A stretch of 43,982 bases of DNA, from positions 1 to 43,982 of the forward strand of contig JAHBUU010000005.1 of assembly GCA_019637895.1 (NCBI GenBank). Reading direction: 5' to 3'. The stretch comes from Pseudobdellovibrionaceae bacterium. Lineage in GTDB: Bacteria > Bdellovibrionota > Bdellovibrionia > Bdellovibrionales > Bdellovibrionaceae. The notes beneath the pieces were generated by a model, which ran no database searches, was not told where the DNA came from, and saw only the letters and a list, made by a program, of their open reading frames with translations. A program made the translations under genes and the position numbers. Positions 1 to 13,844 of the stretch are shown one piece after another (position 1 is the first letter of the stretch; the number at the start of each line of letters is the position of its first letter).

Positions 1-449
1 TCGGTATCCGCCCAACAGTTAAAACAACTGTGACTGGTATCGAGATGTTCCGTAAGCTCCTCGACGAAGGTCAAGCGGGCGACAACTGCGGTGTTCTCCT
101 TCGTGGTACTAAGAAAGAAGACGTTGAACGTGGTCAGATCTTGGCTAAACCAGGAACGATCAAGCCACACAAAAAATTCAAGTGCGAAGCGTACATCCTC
201 ACCAAAGAAGAAGGCGGACGTCACACTCCATTCTTCAACGGTTACCGCCCACAGTTCTACTTCCGTACCACAGACGTTACTGGCGTCGTGACTCTGAAGA
301 CTGGAACCGAGATGGTTATGCCAGGTGATCGCGTTGAGCTCGCAGTTGAGTTGATCGCGCCAATCGCAATGGAAAAAGAACTTCGTTTCGCGATCCGCGA
401 AGGTGGCCGTACCGTCGGCGCCGGCGTTGTGACCGAGATCGTTGAGTAA
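1..449 (+). CDS. tuf: Elongation factor Tu, 3' part (partial)
   Basis: EF-Tu delivers aminoacyl-tRNA to the ribosomal A site as a GTP complex. The reading frame is already open at the window edge (first full codon at base 3), so the GTPase domain lies outside. What remains is the end of domain 2 ([20 protein letters not shown]) and all of domain 3 ([48 protein letters not shown]), ending in the usual EIVE-type C-terminus. It lies directly upstream of tRNA-Trp and secE. No second tuf follows fusA, where the str operon usually carries one. Confidence 0.97.
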   Translation, partial: GIRPTVKTTVTGIEMFRKLLDEGQAGDNCGVLLRGTKKEDVERGQILAKPGTIKPHKKFKCEAYILTKEEGGRHTPFFNGYRPQFYFRTTDVTGVVTLKTGTEMVMPGDRVELAVELIAPIAMEKELRFAIREGGRTVGAGVVTEIVE

Positions 450-481
450 TTCAGCCGTGTAACGGTTGAAGCGGCGAATCC

Positions 482-507
482 AAGGGGACCTCACAAGTGG
501 TCCCCTT
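482..507 (+). terminator. Hairpin downstream of tuf
   Basis: A perfect 9-bp inverted repeat (482-490 with 499-507) has an 8-nt loop. The T-run after it is poor (cgccgtttt), so it may be a weak terminator, a 3'-end stabiliser or a processing site between tuf and the tRNA/secE transcript. The rest of 450-598 shows no gene. Confidence 0.45.
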
Positions 508-598
508 CGCCGTTTTCAAAGGGAACGAAAACCGACGGGTAACCGTCGGATGTCAGAGAGAGAAGCCGAAGCGGATCTCGGTCCGCAACGGGTGGGAT

Positions 599-674
599 AG
601 GGTCGTAGCTCCAATGGTAGAGCGAAGGTCTCCAAAACCTAAGGTTCGCGGTTCGAATCCGCGCGGCCCTGCCA
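599..674 (+). tRNA. trpT: tRNA-Trp (anticodon CCA)
   Basis: A full cloverleaf can be drawn. The acceptor stem is 599-605 with 664-670 (7 pairs, one T-G). The D stem is GCTC/GAGC (608-611, 620-623). The anticodon loop 630-636 reads CTCCAAA with CCA at 632-634. The variable loop is 5 nt, and the T stem CGCGG/CCGCG encloses TTCGAAT. The discriminator is G671 and the 3' CCA is encoded (672-674). The first anticodon-stem pair is an A-A mismatch (625/641). tRNA-Trp between tuf and secE is a known arrangement in proteobacteria. Confidence 0.95.
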
Positions 675-717
675 ATTTTCTCCTGCGATAGGCCTGGAAT
701 TTCAGAGCGAGGACAAC

Positions 718-1095
718 ATGGATAAAACGAATTCGAAAATTTTAACGATGAGTTTTGCCCTGGCAGCTTTGCTGGGTGGTTTTACTCTGCATCTTTTGAT
801 CCGCGTCATGGCCGGGGCTTTCGGGACCGTTGCTCGATTGGCTGATTCGGACTTGATCCGTCACGGTGTGCCAGTTGCTTTCGGCTTGGCGCTCTTTGTG
901 GTTCTTCAGTTCAATCCAAAGATTTTAACTTGGGGCGAGGAAGTCGTCTCTGAGGTTCGCAAGGTTGTATGGCCAAGCGGACGTGACACGACGGCGATGA
1001 CCATCGTCGTTATCATTTTCGTTATTTTGGCCAGTGTGATCATCGCCACGTTCGACTACATGTCGAGCCAGCTGGTGAACGTCATTTTGAAGTGA
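718..1095 (+). CDS. secE: Preprotein translocase subunit SecE
   Basis: SecE clamps SecY in the SecYEG channel of the inner membrane. The 125-residue protein has the family signature EVRKVVWPS (about residues 79-87), preceded by the amphipathic helix and followed by the conserved C-terminal membrane span (about 92-113). Two further hydrophobic stretches (about 9-31 and 50-65) give the three-span E. coli-type form rather than the one-span form of about 60 residues found in many bacteria. It starts at ATG 718 behind a gcgagga ribosome site. The stop codon lies just before the nusG start, so the two are probably co-transcribed. Confidence 0.96.
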   Translation: MDKTNSKILTMSFALAALLGGFTLHLLIRVMAGAFGTVARLADSDLIRHGVPVAFGLALFVVLQFNPKILTWGEEVVSEVRKVVWPSGRDTTAMTIVVIIFVILASVIIATFDYMSSQLVNVILK

Positions 1096-1103
1096 GGCCC
1101 TCG

Positions 1104-1637
1104 ATGGAAAAAAAATGGTACATCGTTAATACTCAGACCGGATGCGAGAATATCGCCAAAACGGCCATCGAAGAGCGGATCAAAACCCTCAAGATGGAAG
1201 ACCAGTTTGGTCAGATTCTGATTCCTTCCGAGAACGTCGTCGAACTCGTAAAAGGCCAAAAGAAGGAAAAATCGCGAAAATTTTTCCCTGGTTACATCTT
1301 TGTTCAGGTCGTTCTGACGGATGAAACTTGGCATTTGGTACGAAATGCGTCTAAAGTCACGGGCTTCGTTGGGGGAACCAAAACCCGTCCGCCGGAAGTT
1401 CCGGAGGCCGAGGTTTTCCGAGTGACTCAGCAGATGGCCGGTATCGCGGAAAAGCCGAAGCACAAGGTGAAATTCACCATCGGCGAAAACGTGATGGTCG
1501 TCGACGGTCCGTTTAGCAACTTCAACGGAACCGTTGAAGAGATCAACGAAGACAAGGGCAAAGTAAAAGTCCTTGTGAGCATTTTCGGTCGACCGACACC
1601 TGTGGAACTCGATTTCCTGCAAGTGTCCAAAGGCTGA
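1104..1637 (+). CDS. nusG: Transcription termination/antitermination protein NusG
   Basis: NusG binds RNA polymerase, suppresses pausing and links it to Rho or to the ribosome (S10). The NGN domain begins at KKWYIVNTQTGCE, the central part has FFPGYIFVQV and the conserved VGG, and the KOW domain covers about residues 125-160 (GENVMVVDGPFSNFNGTV, then FGRPTPVEL). ATG 1104 is chosen over GTG 1092 because gagg at 1094-1097 is well spaced for it and it gives the usual N-terminus. Length 177 aa, close to the family norm. Sits in the conserved secE-nusG-rplK order. Confidence 0.97.
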   Translation: MEKKWYIVNTQTGCENIAKTAIEERIKTLKMEDQFGQILIPSENVVELVKGQKKEKSRKFFPGYIFVQVVLTDETWHLVRNASKVTGFVGGTKTRPPEVPEAEVFRVTQQMAGIAEKPKHKVKFTIGENVMVVDGPFSNFNGTVEEINEDKGKVKVLVSIFGRPTPVELDFLQVSKG

Positions 1638-1696
1638 TTGTTTTTTGAATTTTCAAACCGCGGGAACATTGGGTTTTCGCGGATGTTAACTGAACC

Positions 1697-1732
1697 CTTT
1701 CGAGAATAACGCCTCGAAAGACTTAGTGGGAG
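1697..1732 (+). promoter_or_regulatory. rplK leader, possible L1 operator
   Basis: The 104-nt nusG-rplK gap holds a perfect 8-bp hairpin (1697-1704 with 1713-1720), followed at once by GTGGGAG (1726-1732), which also serves as the rplK ribosome-binding site. GUGGGAG occurs in the L1-binding region of 23S rRNA. In E. coli, L1 represses the rplK-rplA mRNA through a mimic of that site. The assignment here is inferred from motif and position only. Confidence 0.45.
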
Positions 1733-1741
1733 AATGCAACC

Positions 1742-2167
1742 ATGGCCAAAAAAGTAACGGGCATGATCAAGTTGCAGATTCCGGCAGGGAAAGCCAATCC
1801 GGCTCCTCCCGTGGGACCGGCACTTGGTCAGCATGGCGTGAACATCATGGAGTTCTGTAAGCAGTTCAATGCCCGCACTCAAAAGCTGGGCGATGATATC
1901 ATTCCGATCATCATCACTGTTTTCCAGGACCGTTCGTTCACGTTCATCACCAAAACGCCGCCTGTGTCGAGTCTGCTGAAAAAAGCCGTGAAGATCGAAT
2001 CCGGCTCGAAAATGCCGCAGAAAGACAAAGTCGGAAAAGTGAACAAGGATCAAATCAAGCAAATCGCGACAACGAAGTTGCCGGATCTGAACTGCTTGAA
2101 AGTTGAATCCGCCATGTCACAGGTTGCCGGGACTGCCAAGTCCATGGGCCTTGAGGTTCAGGAGTAA
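1742..2167 (+). CDS. rplK: 50S ribosomal protein L11 (uL11)
   Basis: L11 binds the GTPase-associated region of 23S rRNA and is needed for factor-dependent GTP hydrolysis and stringent-response signalling. The 141-residue protein matches the family length and shows the N-terminal [21 protein letters not shown] block, with prolines flanking the thiostrepton-contact region, and the C-terminal rRNA-binding domain ([19 protein letters not shown]). It starts at ATG 1742 behind GGGAG. It is the first gene of the L11-L1 pair, 3 nt before rplA. Confidence 0.98.
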   Translation: MAKKVTGMIKLQIPAGKANPAPPVGPALGQHGVNIMEFCKQFNARTQKLGDDIIPIIITVFQDRSFTFITKTPPVSSLLKKAVKIESGSKMPQKDKVGKVNKDQIKQIATTKLPDLNCLKVESAMSQVAGTAKSMGLEVQE

Positions 2168-2170
2168 CGT

Positions 2171-2881
2171 ATGGCAGGCAAAAAGTTCAAAGCCGCATTG
2201 GCTAAAGTTGATTCCAAAAAAGCATACACCATCACGGATGCCTTCTCTATGGTCGTTCAAGCCGCTCCGGCGAAGTTTGACGAAACCATCGACGTCGCTC
2301 TTCGTCTCGGTGTTGACCCTAAACAATCCGATCAGCAAGTTCGCGGCGCGATTGCCCTCCCGAATGGTTTGGGCAAAACAGTTCGCGTGATCGTTTTCGC
2401 AAAAGGCCCGAAAGAAGCCGAAGCGAAAGCCGCTGGCGCGGATTATGTTGGTGCAGACGACTTGGTTGAAAAAATCCAAGGCGGATGGCTCGATTTCGAT
2501 AAAGCCATCGCGACACCTGACATGATGGGAACTGTTTCGAAAGTTGCTAAGATCCTCGGTCCTCGTGGACTCATGCCGAATCCAAAAATCGGTACTGTGA
2601 CCATGGCCGTTGGTGATGCTGTGACTGCCGAGAAAAAAGGAAAATTGGATTTCCGAGTTGATAAAGCGGGTATTATCCACGCTGGTATCGGCAAGAAATC
2701 CATGGGCTCCGAGAAACTCCAAGAGAACTTCATGGCTCTGTTGGGTGCTCTCGTCAAAGCCAAGCCTTCGGCATCGAAAGGTCAATATTTGCGTTCGATC
2801 ACCGTGTCCTCGACCATGGGTCCTGGCATCGGGATGGATGTGAATGAAGCCCTCGCATCCGGCAGCAAAACAGCTAACTAA
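2171..2881 (+). CDS. rplA: 50S ribosomal protein L1 (uL1)
   Basis: L1 forms the mobile stalk that moves with deacylated tRNA at the E site. In many bacteria it also represses translation of its own operon. The 236-aa protein has the L1 signature region ([15 protein letters not shown]), the preceding [11 protein letters not shown] segment and the GKIIHAGIG-like stretch (here [13 protein letters not shown]). It starts at ATG 2171, three bases after the rplK stop, so translational coupling is likely. It is followed by the structured rplJ leader. Confidence 0.98.
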   Translation: MAGKKFKAALAKVDSKKAYTITDAFSMVVQAAPAKFDETIDVALRLGVDPKQSDQQVRGAIALPNGLGKTVRVIVFAKGPKEAEAKAAGADYVGADDLVEKIQGGWLDFDKAIATPDMMGTVSKVAKILGPRGLMPNPKIGTVTMAVGDAVTAEKKGKLDFRVDKAGIIHAGIGKKSMGSEKLQENFMALLGALVKAKPSASKGQYLRSITVSSTMGPGIGMDVNEALASGSKTAN

Positions 2882-3039
2882 TATTTTTTAACCCTTGCGA
2901 TCAGAGACCGTCGGTTTGCGATTGTGCATCTAATGCCCCTTCCGAGGGGCGCCGGCCGAGATGGGCAAGAGGACTCCTCCAAAAGGACCTCCGACCACAA
3001 AACTCCTTCGCAGGAAAACAGAAGAAAGGAGGTCCGCAC
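2882..3039 (+). promoter_or_regulatory. rplJ (L10) leader with SD-sequestering helix
   Basis: This untranslated leader contains a hairpin at 2935-2950 (GCCCCT/AGGGGC around a TCCG loop). It also contains an 8-nt segment, GGACCTCC (2985-2992), exactly complementary to GGAGGTCC (3028-3035), which includes the very strong rplJ ribosome site AAAGGAGGT. A small hairpin (tccttcgcagga) lies in the intervening loop. L10-L7/L12 autoregulation through a leader RNA is established in other bacteria. The particular fold here is read from the sequence and untested. Confidence 0.6.
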
Positions 3040-3561
3040 ATGATTACACGCGCTAATAAAGAGCAAATGGTCAAAGGCTTGACGGAGCAATTCGCCAAGG
3101 CCCGCGGAGCTTTCATCGTCGACTTTAAAGGAATGAAAGTTGAGCAGGTCACAAACCTGAGAAAAAAACTCAACCAATCCGAGTCCGAGATGAAAGTTGT
3201 GCGCAACACGTTGGCCAAGCGTGCGTTCAAAGACCACCCAACCGTAGAGAAGGCTTTCTCCAGCACAATGACTGGAACGAACGCCATCGTATTCTCATAC
3301 GGTGAGGTGAATGCGACCGCCAAAGTTCTCGCTGATTTCGCTAAAGACGTTGAAGTCTTGCAAATCAAGTCGGGGATGATGGACGGCGAAGCTCTGGACG
3401 ATGCAAAGATCAAGTTCCTGGCAACTTTGCCTGGGAAAAACGAATTGCGTGCGATGTTCCTTGGCGTTCTTCAGGCTCCCGGCTCCAAGCTGGCTCGCTG
3501 CCTGGCAGAATACGTCAAGAAACAAGAGGGCGGCGGCGAAGCTGCTCCTGCACAAGCTTAA
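3040..3561 (+). CDS. rplJ: 50S ribosomal protein L10 (uL10)
   Basis: L10 anchors L7/L12 dimers to the 23S rRNA GTPase centre and usually represses its own mRNA. The 173-aa protein begins with the RNA-binding domain ([30 protein letters not shown]) and ends in an Ala/Glu-rich helix with which L12 N-termini would pair. It starts at ATG 3040 with an exceptionally strong AAAGGAGGT site. It lies 38 nt before rplL. Regulation is likely through the upstream leader. Confidence 0.97.
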   Translation: MITRANKEQMVKGLTEQFAKARGAFIVDFKGMKVEQVTNLRKKLNQSESEMKVVRNTLAKRAFKDHPTVEKAFSSTMTGTNAIVFSYGEVNATAKVLADFAKDVEVLQIKSGMMDGEALDDAKIKFLATLPGKNELRAMFLGVLQAPGSKLARCLAEYVKKQEGGGEAAPAQA

Positions 3562-3599
3562 TAGTGGCTATTTAATTTTTATTATTTTTGGAGGAATTC

Positions 3600-3968
3600 A
3601 TGTCTCTTACAAACGATCAGTTGGTAGAAGCACTGTCGAACAAAACAGTTCTCGAAATCGCAGAACTCGTAAAGCTTCTTGAAGAAAAATGGGGCGTTTC
3701 CGCTGCAGCTCCTGTTGCAGTTGTTGCTGGTGGCGCTGCTGCCGCTGTTGAAGAAAAAACTGCGTTCGACGTCGTTTTGGCTGATGCAGGCGCTAACAAA
3801 ATCAACGTCATCAAAGAAGTTCGCGCGATCACAGGCCTCGGCCTTGCTGAAGCGAAAGCTCTCGTTGAAGCCGGCGGCAAGACCGTTAAAGAAGGCGCAA
3901 CAAAAGAAGACGCTGACAAGATCAAGAAGCAGCTCGAAGCTGCTGGCGCAAAAGTGACTATCAAGTAA
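3600..3968 (+). CDS. rplL: 50S ribosomal protein L7/L12 (bL12)
   Basis: L12 is the multi-copy stalk protein that recruits translation factors. The 122-aa product has an N-terminal dimerisation helix ([25 protein letters not shown]), an Ala/Val-rich hinge (about residues 38-52) and the C-terminal factor-binding domain ([35 protein letters not shown]). The start at ATG 3600 is set by GGAGG at 3590-3594; the frame is open a little further upstream, but without a good site. It is followed by an attenuator-like hairpin before rpoB. Confidence 0.98.
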   Translation: MSLTNDQLVEALSNKTVLEIAELVKLLEEKWGVSAAAPVAVVAGGAAAAVEEKTAFDVVLADAGANKINVIKEVRAITGLGLAEAKALVEAGGKTVKEGATKEDADKIKKQLEAAGAKVTIK

Positions 3969-3987
3969 TTTTTGGTCGTCAAAAGGA

Positions 3988-4019
3988 AGACCGGTTCAAG
4001 TTTGCGCTTGAACCGGTTT
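3988..4019 (+). terminator. rplL-rpoB attenuator hairpin
   Basis: A stem of 11 perfect pairs (3990-4000 with 4007-4017), extendable by two, has a 6-nt loop and is followed by ttgctttt. The T-run is interrupted, which fits a partial terminator. In E. coli an attenuator at this position lowers rpoBC transcription relative to the ribosomal genes, and the same role is inferred here. The rest of the gap (4020-4226) shows no gene and no convincing promoter. Confidence 0.75.
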
Positions 4020-4226
4020 GCTTTTAGAAAAACTTGTATTCAAACTGTTCCCTGTCCCTAGCAATTGCGAAAAATACTTTAATGTGGGTCTTAGAATCTT
4101 CCCCCCGAAGCGAAATTCACGATTTCAGAGCTTTCTCCTGACTTGTTGCGCCATGCGTCTTGAGCTCAGGGGGATCTGTGATCGAATCGGTCCTCCCAAT
4201 ACAAAATCGGGAGTCTGAGGAGAGAA

Positions 4227-8447
<4,221 letters not shown>

Positions 8448-8488
8448 GACGGATTGAATTGGTTGAATTTTAATTAAAGAGGTGAAGC

Positions 8489-11400
8489 TTGAGAGACCTT
8501 CTGAATTTTTTCGATAAGCCGAAGGATCCGCTGTCATTCGACGCTGTTCGCTTGTCCCTGGCCTCCCCGGAGATGATCCGGGAATGGTCCCATGGCGAAG
8601 TGAAAAAGCCCGAAACAATCAACTACCGCACGTTCAAACCTGAGCGTGACGGTCTGTTCTGCGCAAAGATTTTCGGTCCGATCAAGGACTACGAATGCCT
8701 TTGCGGTAAGTACAAGCGCATGAAGTATCGCGGAGTGATCTGCGAGAAGTGCGGTGTTGAAGTCACGCAATCCAAAGTTCGCCGTGAGCGCCTTGGTCAC
8801 ATCGAACTGGCGACTCCTGTTGCACACATCTGGTTCCTGCGCTCGCTCCCGAGCCGGATCGGTAACCTTTTGAATCTTTCCCTGAAAGACGTCGAAAAGG
8901 TCCTTTACTGCGAAGCTTACGTGGTCATCGATCCGATGGACACCAAGCTCGAAGAAGGCCAAGTTCTGTCCGAAGAGGCCTACCAGGCCGCTTTGAACGA
9001 CTACGGTCCAAACTTCAAAGCCGGTATGGGTGGTGAGGCAGTTCGTGAATTGCTCCGCAAAATCGATCCTGAATACCTCTCCAAGAAACTCCGCATGGAG
9101 ATCAAAGAGACCAAATCCGAAGCTCAGATCAAAAAGCTGACAAAGCGTTTGCGCGTCGTTGAAGCCTTCAAAGGCTCCAGCAACCGTCCTGAGTGGATGA
9201 TGCTCGAAGCCCTTCCTGTGCTTCCTCCGGACCTCCGTCCGTTGGTTCCACTCGATGGTGGTCGTTTCGCGACTTCTGACTTGAACGATCTTTATCGCCG
9301 GGTCATCAACCGTAACAACCGTTTGAAGCGCCTCCAGGAGCTGAATGCTCCGGACATCATCATCCGAAACGAAAAACGGATGTTGCAAGAGTCCGTTGAC
9401 GCTCTCTTGGATAACGGCCGTCGTGGCAAGACCTTCACTGGTCCAAACAAACGCCCACTTCGTTCGTTGTCGGATATGCTCAAAGGGAAGCAAGGTCGTT
9501 TCCGTCAGAACCTTCTCGGAAAACGGGTCGACTACTCCGGCCGTTCCGTGATCGTTGTTGGACCGACTTTGAAACTCCACCAGTGCGGTCTTCCTAAGAA
9601 GATGGCTCTCGAACTCTTCAAGCCGTTTGTTTATAACAAGCTCGAAGAGAAGGGCATTGCGACCACAATCAAGCAGGCCAAGAAAGCCGTTGATTCTGAA
9701 ATGGTCGAAGTCTGGGATATCCTCGCTGACGTGGTCAAAGAACACCCTGTGATGCTGAACCGTGCGCCAACGTTGCACAGACTCGGTATCCAGGCGTTCG
9801 AACCTGTTCTGCACGAAGGAAAAGCGATCCAATTGCATCCGCTCGTTTGTACGGCATTCAACGCCGACTTCGACGGTGACCAAATGGCCGTTCACGTTCC
9901 TCTCTCGATCGAAGCACAAGTTGAAGCTCGCGTGTTGATGATGTCCACAAACAACATCCTCAGCCCAGCGAACGGTAAACCAATCATCAACCCTTCGCAG
10001 GACGTTGTCTTGGGTCTCTACTGGATGACCCGTGTTCGCCCTGGCGCCAAAGGAACTGGCAAAGTCTTCCGCTCGGTTGACGAAGCCGTTTACGCGCACG
10101 AAACCGGCATGGTTGATTTGCAGGCCGCTTGTAAAGTTCGTATCAACGGAAAACTCGAAGAGACTTCCGTCGGTCGTTCGATCTTGGGATCCATCGTTCC
10201 TCGCGAAGTTCCATTCGCTGAAGTGAACATCGTGATGAACAAGAAGGCGATCGCCAACTTGATCGATAAAACTTTCCGCCTTGCTGGTGCGAAAGCTTGC
10301 TGCATCCTCGCGGACAGCATCATGACCATGGGCTTCAAATACTCCACTCAAGCGGGTATTTCGATCTGCTCGGACGACATGATCATCCCAGAGAGCAAAG
10401 GAACGATGATCAAAGACGCGGAAGCGCAGATCACCGAAATCCAACAGCAGTACGATGAAGGTCTGATCACCGAGGGGGAGCGCTACAACAAAGTCGTCGA
10501 TATCTGGGCTCAGACATCCGACAAGCTCTCCAAAGAAATGATGAACAACATCGAAAAGCAGAAGTTCCAAGTCGACGGCAAAGAAATCGTTGGCCCAAGC
10601 TTCAACCCAATCTACGTCATGGCAGATTCTGGAGCACGGGGATCCGTGAACCAGCTTCGTCAGCTGTGCGCAATGCGGGGTCTGATGGCCAAGCCATCCG
10701 GTGAGATCATCGAAACTCCGATCACGGCGAACTTCCGTGAAGGTTTGACGGTTCTCCAGTACTTCATCTCGACTCACGGTGCTCGTAAGGGTCTCGCGGA
10801 TACCGCGTTGAAAACTGCGAACTCCGGTTACTTGACTCGTCGTCTGGTCGACGTGGCTCAGGACGTTGTTGTTTCCGAAATCGACTGTGGAACCACAGAC
10901 GGTTTGGAAGTCACTCCAGTTCTCGAAGCCGGTGAAATCATCCAGCCTTTGAGCGATCGTATCCTCGGTCGTACGGCATTGGTTGATATTGTTGATCCTG
11001 CGACTCAAAAAGTCCTCGTTCCAGCTGGCGATGAAATCAACGAAACCCTCGTTAAAGTCATCGATGCCGCTGGGATCGACAAAGTCATGATCCGCTCCGC
11101 TCTCGTGTGCGAAAGCTCGCGTGGTGTGTGCGTGAAGTGTTACGGCCGTGATTTGGCTCGTGGTGCGACAGTGAACCTCGGCGAAGCCGTCGGGATCATC
11201 GCAGCTCAGTCGATCGGTGAACCAGGAACTCAGTTGACGATGCGTACGTTCCACTTGGGTGGTGCGGCTTCTCGTGCGGTTGAGCAATCTGTTCACACGT
11301 CTCGTTATGATGGCACACTCAAGCTCAAGAACGTTCACTTCGTCGTGAATCGTCAGGGCAAGTTGACCGTCATGAACCGGAACGGTGAGGCGATCATCGT

Positions 11401-12619
11401 CGACGAAACCGGTCGTGAACGTGATTCTTACAAACTGGTTTACGGTGCGATCCTCAACTTCAAAGACGGTGACAAAGTCACCAAAGGTGCCAATCTCGCT
11501 GAGTGGGATCCGTACTCGAACCCGATCATCTCCGAAGTTTCGGCGAAGGCGCAGTATCACGATATCGAAGAAGGCGCGACCATGTCCGAACAGGTCGATG
11601 CCGTCACCGGTTTTGCGACCAAGGTCATCACCGAGACCAAGTCTTCGGATGTGAAGCCAACCGTTTACCTCGTTGATGACAACGGAAAACCGTTGGATCT
11701 GCCAGGCCGTGATATCCCGGCTCGTTACTTGATCCCAGTGGGCGCGCAGTTGCTCGTTCAGGATGGTCAAGACGTGCATGCCGGTGACGTGATTGCGAAG
11801 ATGCACCGTGAAGCCTCGAAAACCCGCGATATCACCGGGGGTCTTCCTCGCGTTGCGGAACTCTTCGAAGCTCGTAAGCCGAAAGAAGCTGCTGTCATCG
11901 CTGAGATCGACGGTTATGTGACCTTCGGTAAAGACGTCAAAGGTAAGCAGCGTGTGATCGTCACTCCTGAAGTCGGCGAACAACGTGAATACCTGATCCC
12001 TAAAGGCAAACACGTCGTCGTTCGTGAGGGTGAGTTCGTGAAAGCCGGGGATTCCCTGGTTGACGGACCTGCCAGCCCGCACGACATCCTCGCGGTTCTC
12101 GGTCAAAAGGCTCTCGCAGCTTACCTGACCAACGAAATCCAAGAGGTTTATCGCTTGCAAGGTGTGGGTATCAACGACAAGCACATCGAAGTGATCGTTC
12201 GTCAGATGCTCCGGAAAGTGGAAATCATCGACGCTGGAGACACTCGTTTCCTCGCCGGTGAACAAGTGGAGCGTTATGCGTTCGACGCTGAAATGAAGCG
12301 TGTGAGCACCGAAGGCGGCCAGCCTGCGACCCATCGTCCATTGTTGTTGGGTATCACGAAAGTGTCCCTCAGCACGGACAGCTGGATCTCGGCGGCATCC
12401 TTCCAGGAAACCACCAAGGTTCTCACCGAAGCAGCCATCAATTCTCGCACGGACAATCTCCGCGGCTTGAAAGAGAACATCATCATGGGTCGTTTGATCC
12501 CTGCTGGTACAGGTCTGACTTCGTACAAACGTTGGAAAGTCGTCGTCAAAGAAGACGAAGAGGTCCCTATGGTCTCTCTGCCAGGCTTCGGAGTGGCTCA
12601 GCCCCAACAGAACTCGTAA
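8489..12619 (+). CDS. rpoC: DNA-directed RNA polymerase subunit beta'
   Basis: Beta' carries the catalytic Mg site of RNA polymerase. The motif NADFDGDQM gives D460, D462 and D464, the same numbering as E. coli. The N-terminal zinc finger uses C70, C72, C85 and C88. The second zinc site is C[10 protein letters not shown] at about residues 872-882, just before the trigger-loop region ([25 protein letters not shown]). The start is TTG 8489, set by agaggtg and by exact agreement with the E. coli N-terminus (RDLLNFF). Length 1376 aa. From 8537 to at least 12607 the gene contains no TTA, CTA or TCA codon, a sign of strong codon selection. Confidence 0.99.
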   Translation: MRDLLNFFDKPKDPLSFDAVRLSLASPEMIREWSHGEVKKPETINYRTFKPERDGLFCAKIFGPIKDYECLCGKYKRMKYRGVICEKCGVEVTQSKVRRERLGHIELATPVAHIWFLRSLPSRIGNLLNLSLKDVEKVLYCEAYVVIDPMDTKLEEGQVLSEEAYQAALNDYGPNFKAGMGGEAVRELLRKIDPEYLSKKLRMEIKETKSEAQIKKLTKRLRVVEAFKGSSNRPEWMMLEALPVLPPDLRPLVPLDGGRFATSDLNDLYRRVINRNNRLKRLQELNAPDIIIRNEKRMLQESVDALLDNGRRGKTFTGPNKRPLRSLSDMLKGKQGRFRQNLLGKRVDYSGRSVIVVGPTLKLHQCGLPKKMALELFKPFVYNKLEEKGIATTIKQAKKAVDSEMVEVWDILADVVKEHPVMLNRAPTLHRLGIQAFEPVLHEGKAIQLHPLVCTAFNADFDGDQMAVHVPLSIEAQVEARVLMMSTNNILSPANGKPIINPSQDVVLGLYWMTRVRPGAKGTGKVFRSVDEAVYAHETGMVDLQAACKVRINGKLEETSVGRSILGSIVPREVPFAEVNIVMNKKAIANLIDKTFRLAGAKACCILADSIMTMGFKYSTQAGISICSDDMIIPESKGTMIKDAEAQITEIQQQYDEGLITEGERYNKVVDIWAQTSDKLSKEMMNNIEKQKFQVDGKEIVGPSFNPIYVMADSGARGSVNQLRQLCAMRGLMAKPSGEIIETPITANFREGLTVLQYFISTHGARKGLADTALKTANSGYLTRRLVDVAQDVVVSEIDCGTTDGLEVTPVLEAGEIIQPLSDRILGRTALVDIVDPATQKVLVPAGDEINETLVKVIDAAGIDKVMIRSALVCESSRGVCVKCYGRDLARGATVNLGEAVGIIAAQSIGEPGTQLTMRTFHLGGAASRAVEQSVHTSRYDGTLKLKNVHFVVNRQGKLTVMNRNGEAIIVDETGRERDSYKLVYGAILNFKDGDKVTKGANLAEWDPYSNPIISEVSAKAQYHDIEEGATMSEQVDAVTGFATKVITETKSSDVKPTVYLVDDNGKPLDLPGRDIPARYLIPVGAQLLVQDGQDVHAGDVIAKMHREASKTRDITGGLPRVAELFEARKPKEAAVIAEIDGYVTFGKDVKGKQRVIVTPEVGEQREYLIPKGKHVVVREGEFVKAGDSLVDGPASPHDILAVLGQKALAAYLTNEIQEVYRLQGVGINDKHIEVIVRQMLRKVEIIDAGDTRFLAGEQVERYAFDAEMKRVSTEGGQPATHRPLLLGITKVSLSTDSWISAASFQETTKVLTEAAINSRTDNLRGLKENIIMGRLIPAGTGLTSYKRWKVVVKEDEEVPMVSLPGFGVAQPQQNS

Positions 12620-12627
12620 ATGAAGCG

Positions 12628-12652
12628 GATGGGGCTGAAAAACAGCCCCATC
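12628..12652 (+). terminator. Hairpin after rpoC
   Basis: A perfect 10-bp stem GATGGGGCTG/CAGCCCCATC has an AAAAA loop, starting 9 nt after the rpoC stop. No T-run follows, so intrinsic termination is doubtful. A role as an mRNA 3' stabiliser or a factor-dependent terminator before the str operon is possible. A second, smaller repeat (ggcc/ggcc) lies at about 12664-12676. Confidence 0.4.
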
Positions 12653-12701
12653 TCGAAAGAAACGGCCTTAGAGGCCATGAAAGTTTTTGAAAAACTAATT
12701 C

Positions 12702-12730
12702 TTGACCAGGACGCAGGGAGCCGATAACTT
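12702..12730 (+). promoter_or_regulatory. Candidate str operon promoter
   Basis: TTGACC (12702-12707) is a good -35. The -10 is uncertain: GATAAC at 12723 (15-nt spacer) or TAACTT at 12725 (17-nt spacer). It lies about 50 nt before the rpsL start and after the rpoC hairpin, so it is well placed for a separate str transcript. Confidence 0.35.
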
Positions 12731-12780
12731 CCGGCGTCCCGATCCCAGGATACAGGTTTTTTATTTTTTAGAGGTAAACC

Positions 12781-13155
12781 GTGCCGACAATTAACCAGCT
12801 CATCAAACGTGAGCGTGTCGTTCAGAAAAACCAGACAAAGTCTCCGGCTTTGAATAACTGTCCTCAGCGCCGCGGTGTTTGCACTCGCGTGTACACGACG
12901 ACTCCTAAGAAGCCGAACTCGGCTCTCCGTAAAGTCGCAAAAGTTCGCTTGTCGAACGGCTTTGAGGTCATCTCCTACATCCCGGGTATCGGTCACAACC
13001 TGCAAGAGCACTCTGTTGTTCTGATTCGCGGGGGCCGGGTAAAAGATCTTCCAGGTGTTCGTTACCACATCGTCCGTGGCGTTCTTGACTTGCAAGGCGT
13101 GAACGGCCGTCTCCGTAGCCGCTCGAAATACGGCGCGAAAAAGCCTAAGAAATAA
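12781..13155 (+). CDS. rpsL: 30S ribosomal protein S12 (uS12)
   Basis: S12 sits at the decoding centre and controls accuracy. The 124-aa protein has the start PTINQLI, the loop [18 protein letters not shown] and the second loop [13 protein letters not shown], with lysines at the two streptomycin-resistance positions (wild type, predicted sensitive). The start codon is GTG 12781, with tagaggt upstream; ATG is absent at this position. First gene of the str operon, 12 nt before rpsG. Confidence 0.98.
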   Translation: MPTINQLIKRERVVQKNQTKSPALNNCPQRRGVCTRVYTTTPKKPNSALRKVAKVRLSNGFEVISYIPGIGHNLQEHSVVLIRGGRVKDLPGVRYHIVRGVLDLQGVNGRLRSRSKYGAKKPKK

Positions 13156-13167
13156 AAGGGAAAGACA

Positions 13168-13641
13168 ATGTCACGTCGTAAAAAAACGCTTAAGCGCGAA
13201 GTAATTCCAGATCCAGTTTTCAAAGACATCGTTGTTGCGAAATTCGTTAACAAAATGATGATCCAGGGCCGCAAAGCAACGGCTCAAAAGCTGTTCTACG
13301 GTGCTTTGGATGAAATCAAAGTCAAAGTTCAAGGCGAAGAGCCAATCGCGGTTCTGAAAAAAGCTTTGGAAAACGTCAAGCCTTCCATCGAAGTCCGCTC
13401 CCGCCGTGTCGGTGGTGCGACTTACCAAGTTCCGACTGATGTTCGTCCATCCCGCCGTCTTGCCTTGGCAATGCGCTGGTTGGTTGAGTACAGCCGTGCT
13501 CGCGGTGAGAAAGACTATGCGAAGAAACTCGCTGGTGAGCTCATCGACGCTTACAACAACCGTGGTAACTCCATCAAAAAACGTGAAGACGTTCACAAGA
13601 TGGCAGAAGCCAACAAGGCGTTCTCTCACTACAACTGGTAA
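13168..13641 (+). CDS. rpsG: 30S ribosomal protein S7 (uS7)
   Basis: S7 nucleates assembly of the 30S head and touches the E-site tRNA. The 157-aa protein shows the N-terminal [15 protein letters not shown] segment, [15 protein letters not shown], the [16 protein letters not shown] hairpin and a C-terminus ending KAFSHYNW. Starts at ATG 13168 behind aaaggga. A strong terminator follows directly, so unlike the classical str operon rpsG is not continuous with fusA. Confidence 0.98.
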   Translation: MSRRKKTLKREVIPDPVFKDIVVAKFVNKMMIQGRKATAQKLFYGALDEIKVKVQGEEPIAVLKKALENVKPSIEVRSRRVGGATYQVPTDVRPSRRLALAMRWLVEYSRARGEKDYAKKLAGELIDAYNNRGNSIKKREDVHKMAEANKAFSHYNW

Positions 13642-13666
13642 CTCCGGTTCTAGAATTGAAATCTCC

Positions 13667-13697
13667 AAAAGCCCTCGAAAGAGGGCTTTTGTTTTTT
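13667..13697 (+). terminator. Rho-independent terminator after rpsG
   Basis: Perfect 10-bp stem (13667-13676 with 13681-13690) with a GAAA tetraloop, followed by G and six Ts. It should end the rpsL-rpsG transcript. 13698-13844 carries no gene that I can support. Confidence 0.92.
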
Positions 13698-13844
13698 AAA
13701 TTCCGCAGGAAACTCACCGGATCTCTGGCTCTGGGTTTTTCGGGTCTGTCGCGGATTGTCCTGGTAAATTCTTTTGCATTCCTTTTCAGTCTTGCTAGCC
13801 TTTCGTCAGTTTTTGGACTCGAAAATTCACCGATGGAGGGGAAT

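Noticed and set aside
4020-4226. A promoter between the attenuator and rpoB (TTGCGA near 4065)
   Set aside because: No matching -10 at the right distance; left undecided.
8534-12607. A 1,357-codon open frame antisense to rpoC
   Set aside because: Same cause as for rpoB; the sense gene is unquestionable.
13656-13844. The upstream extension of the secreted-protein frame
   Set aside because: It begins inside the rpsG terminator; the ATG at 13845 has the ribosome site and a proper signal peptide.
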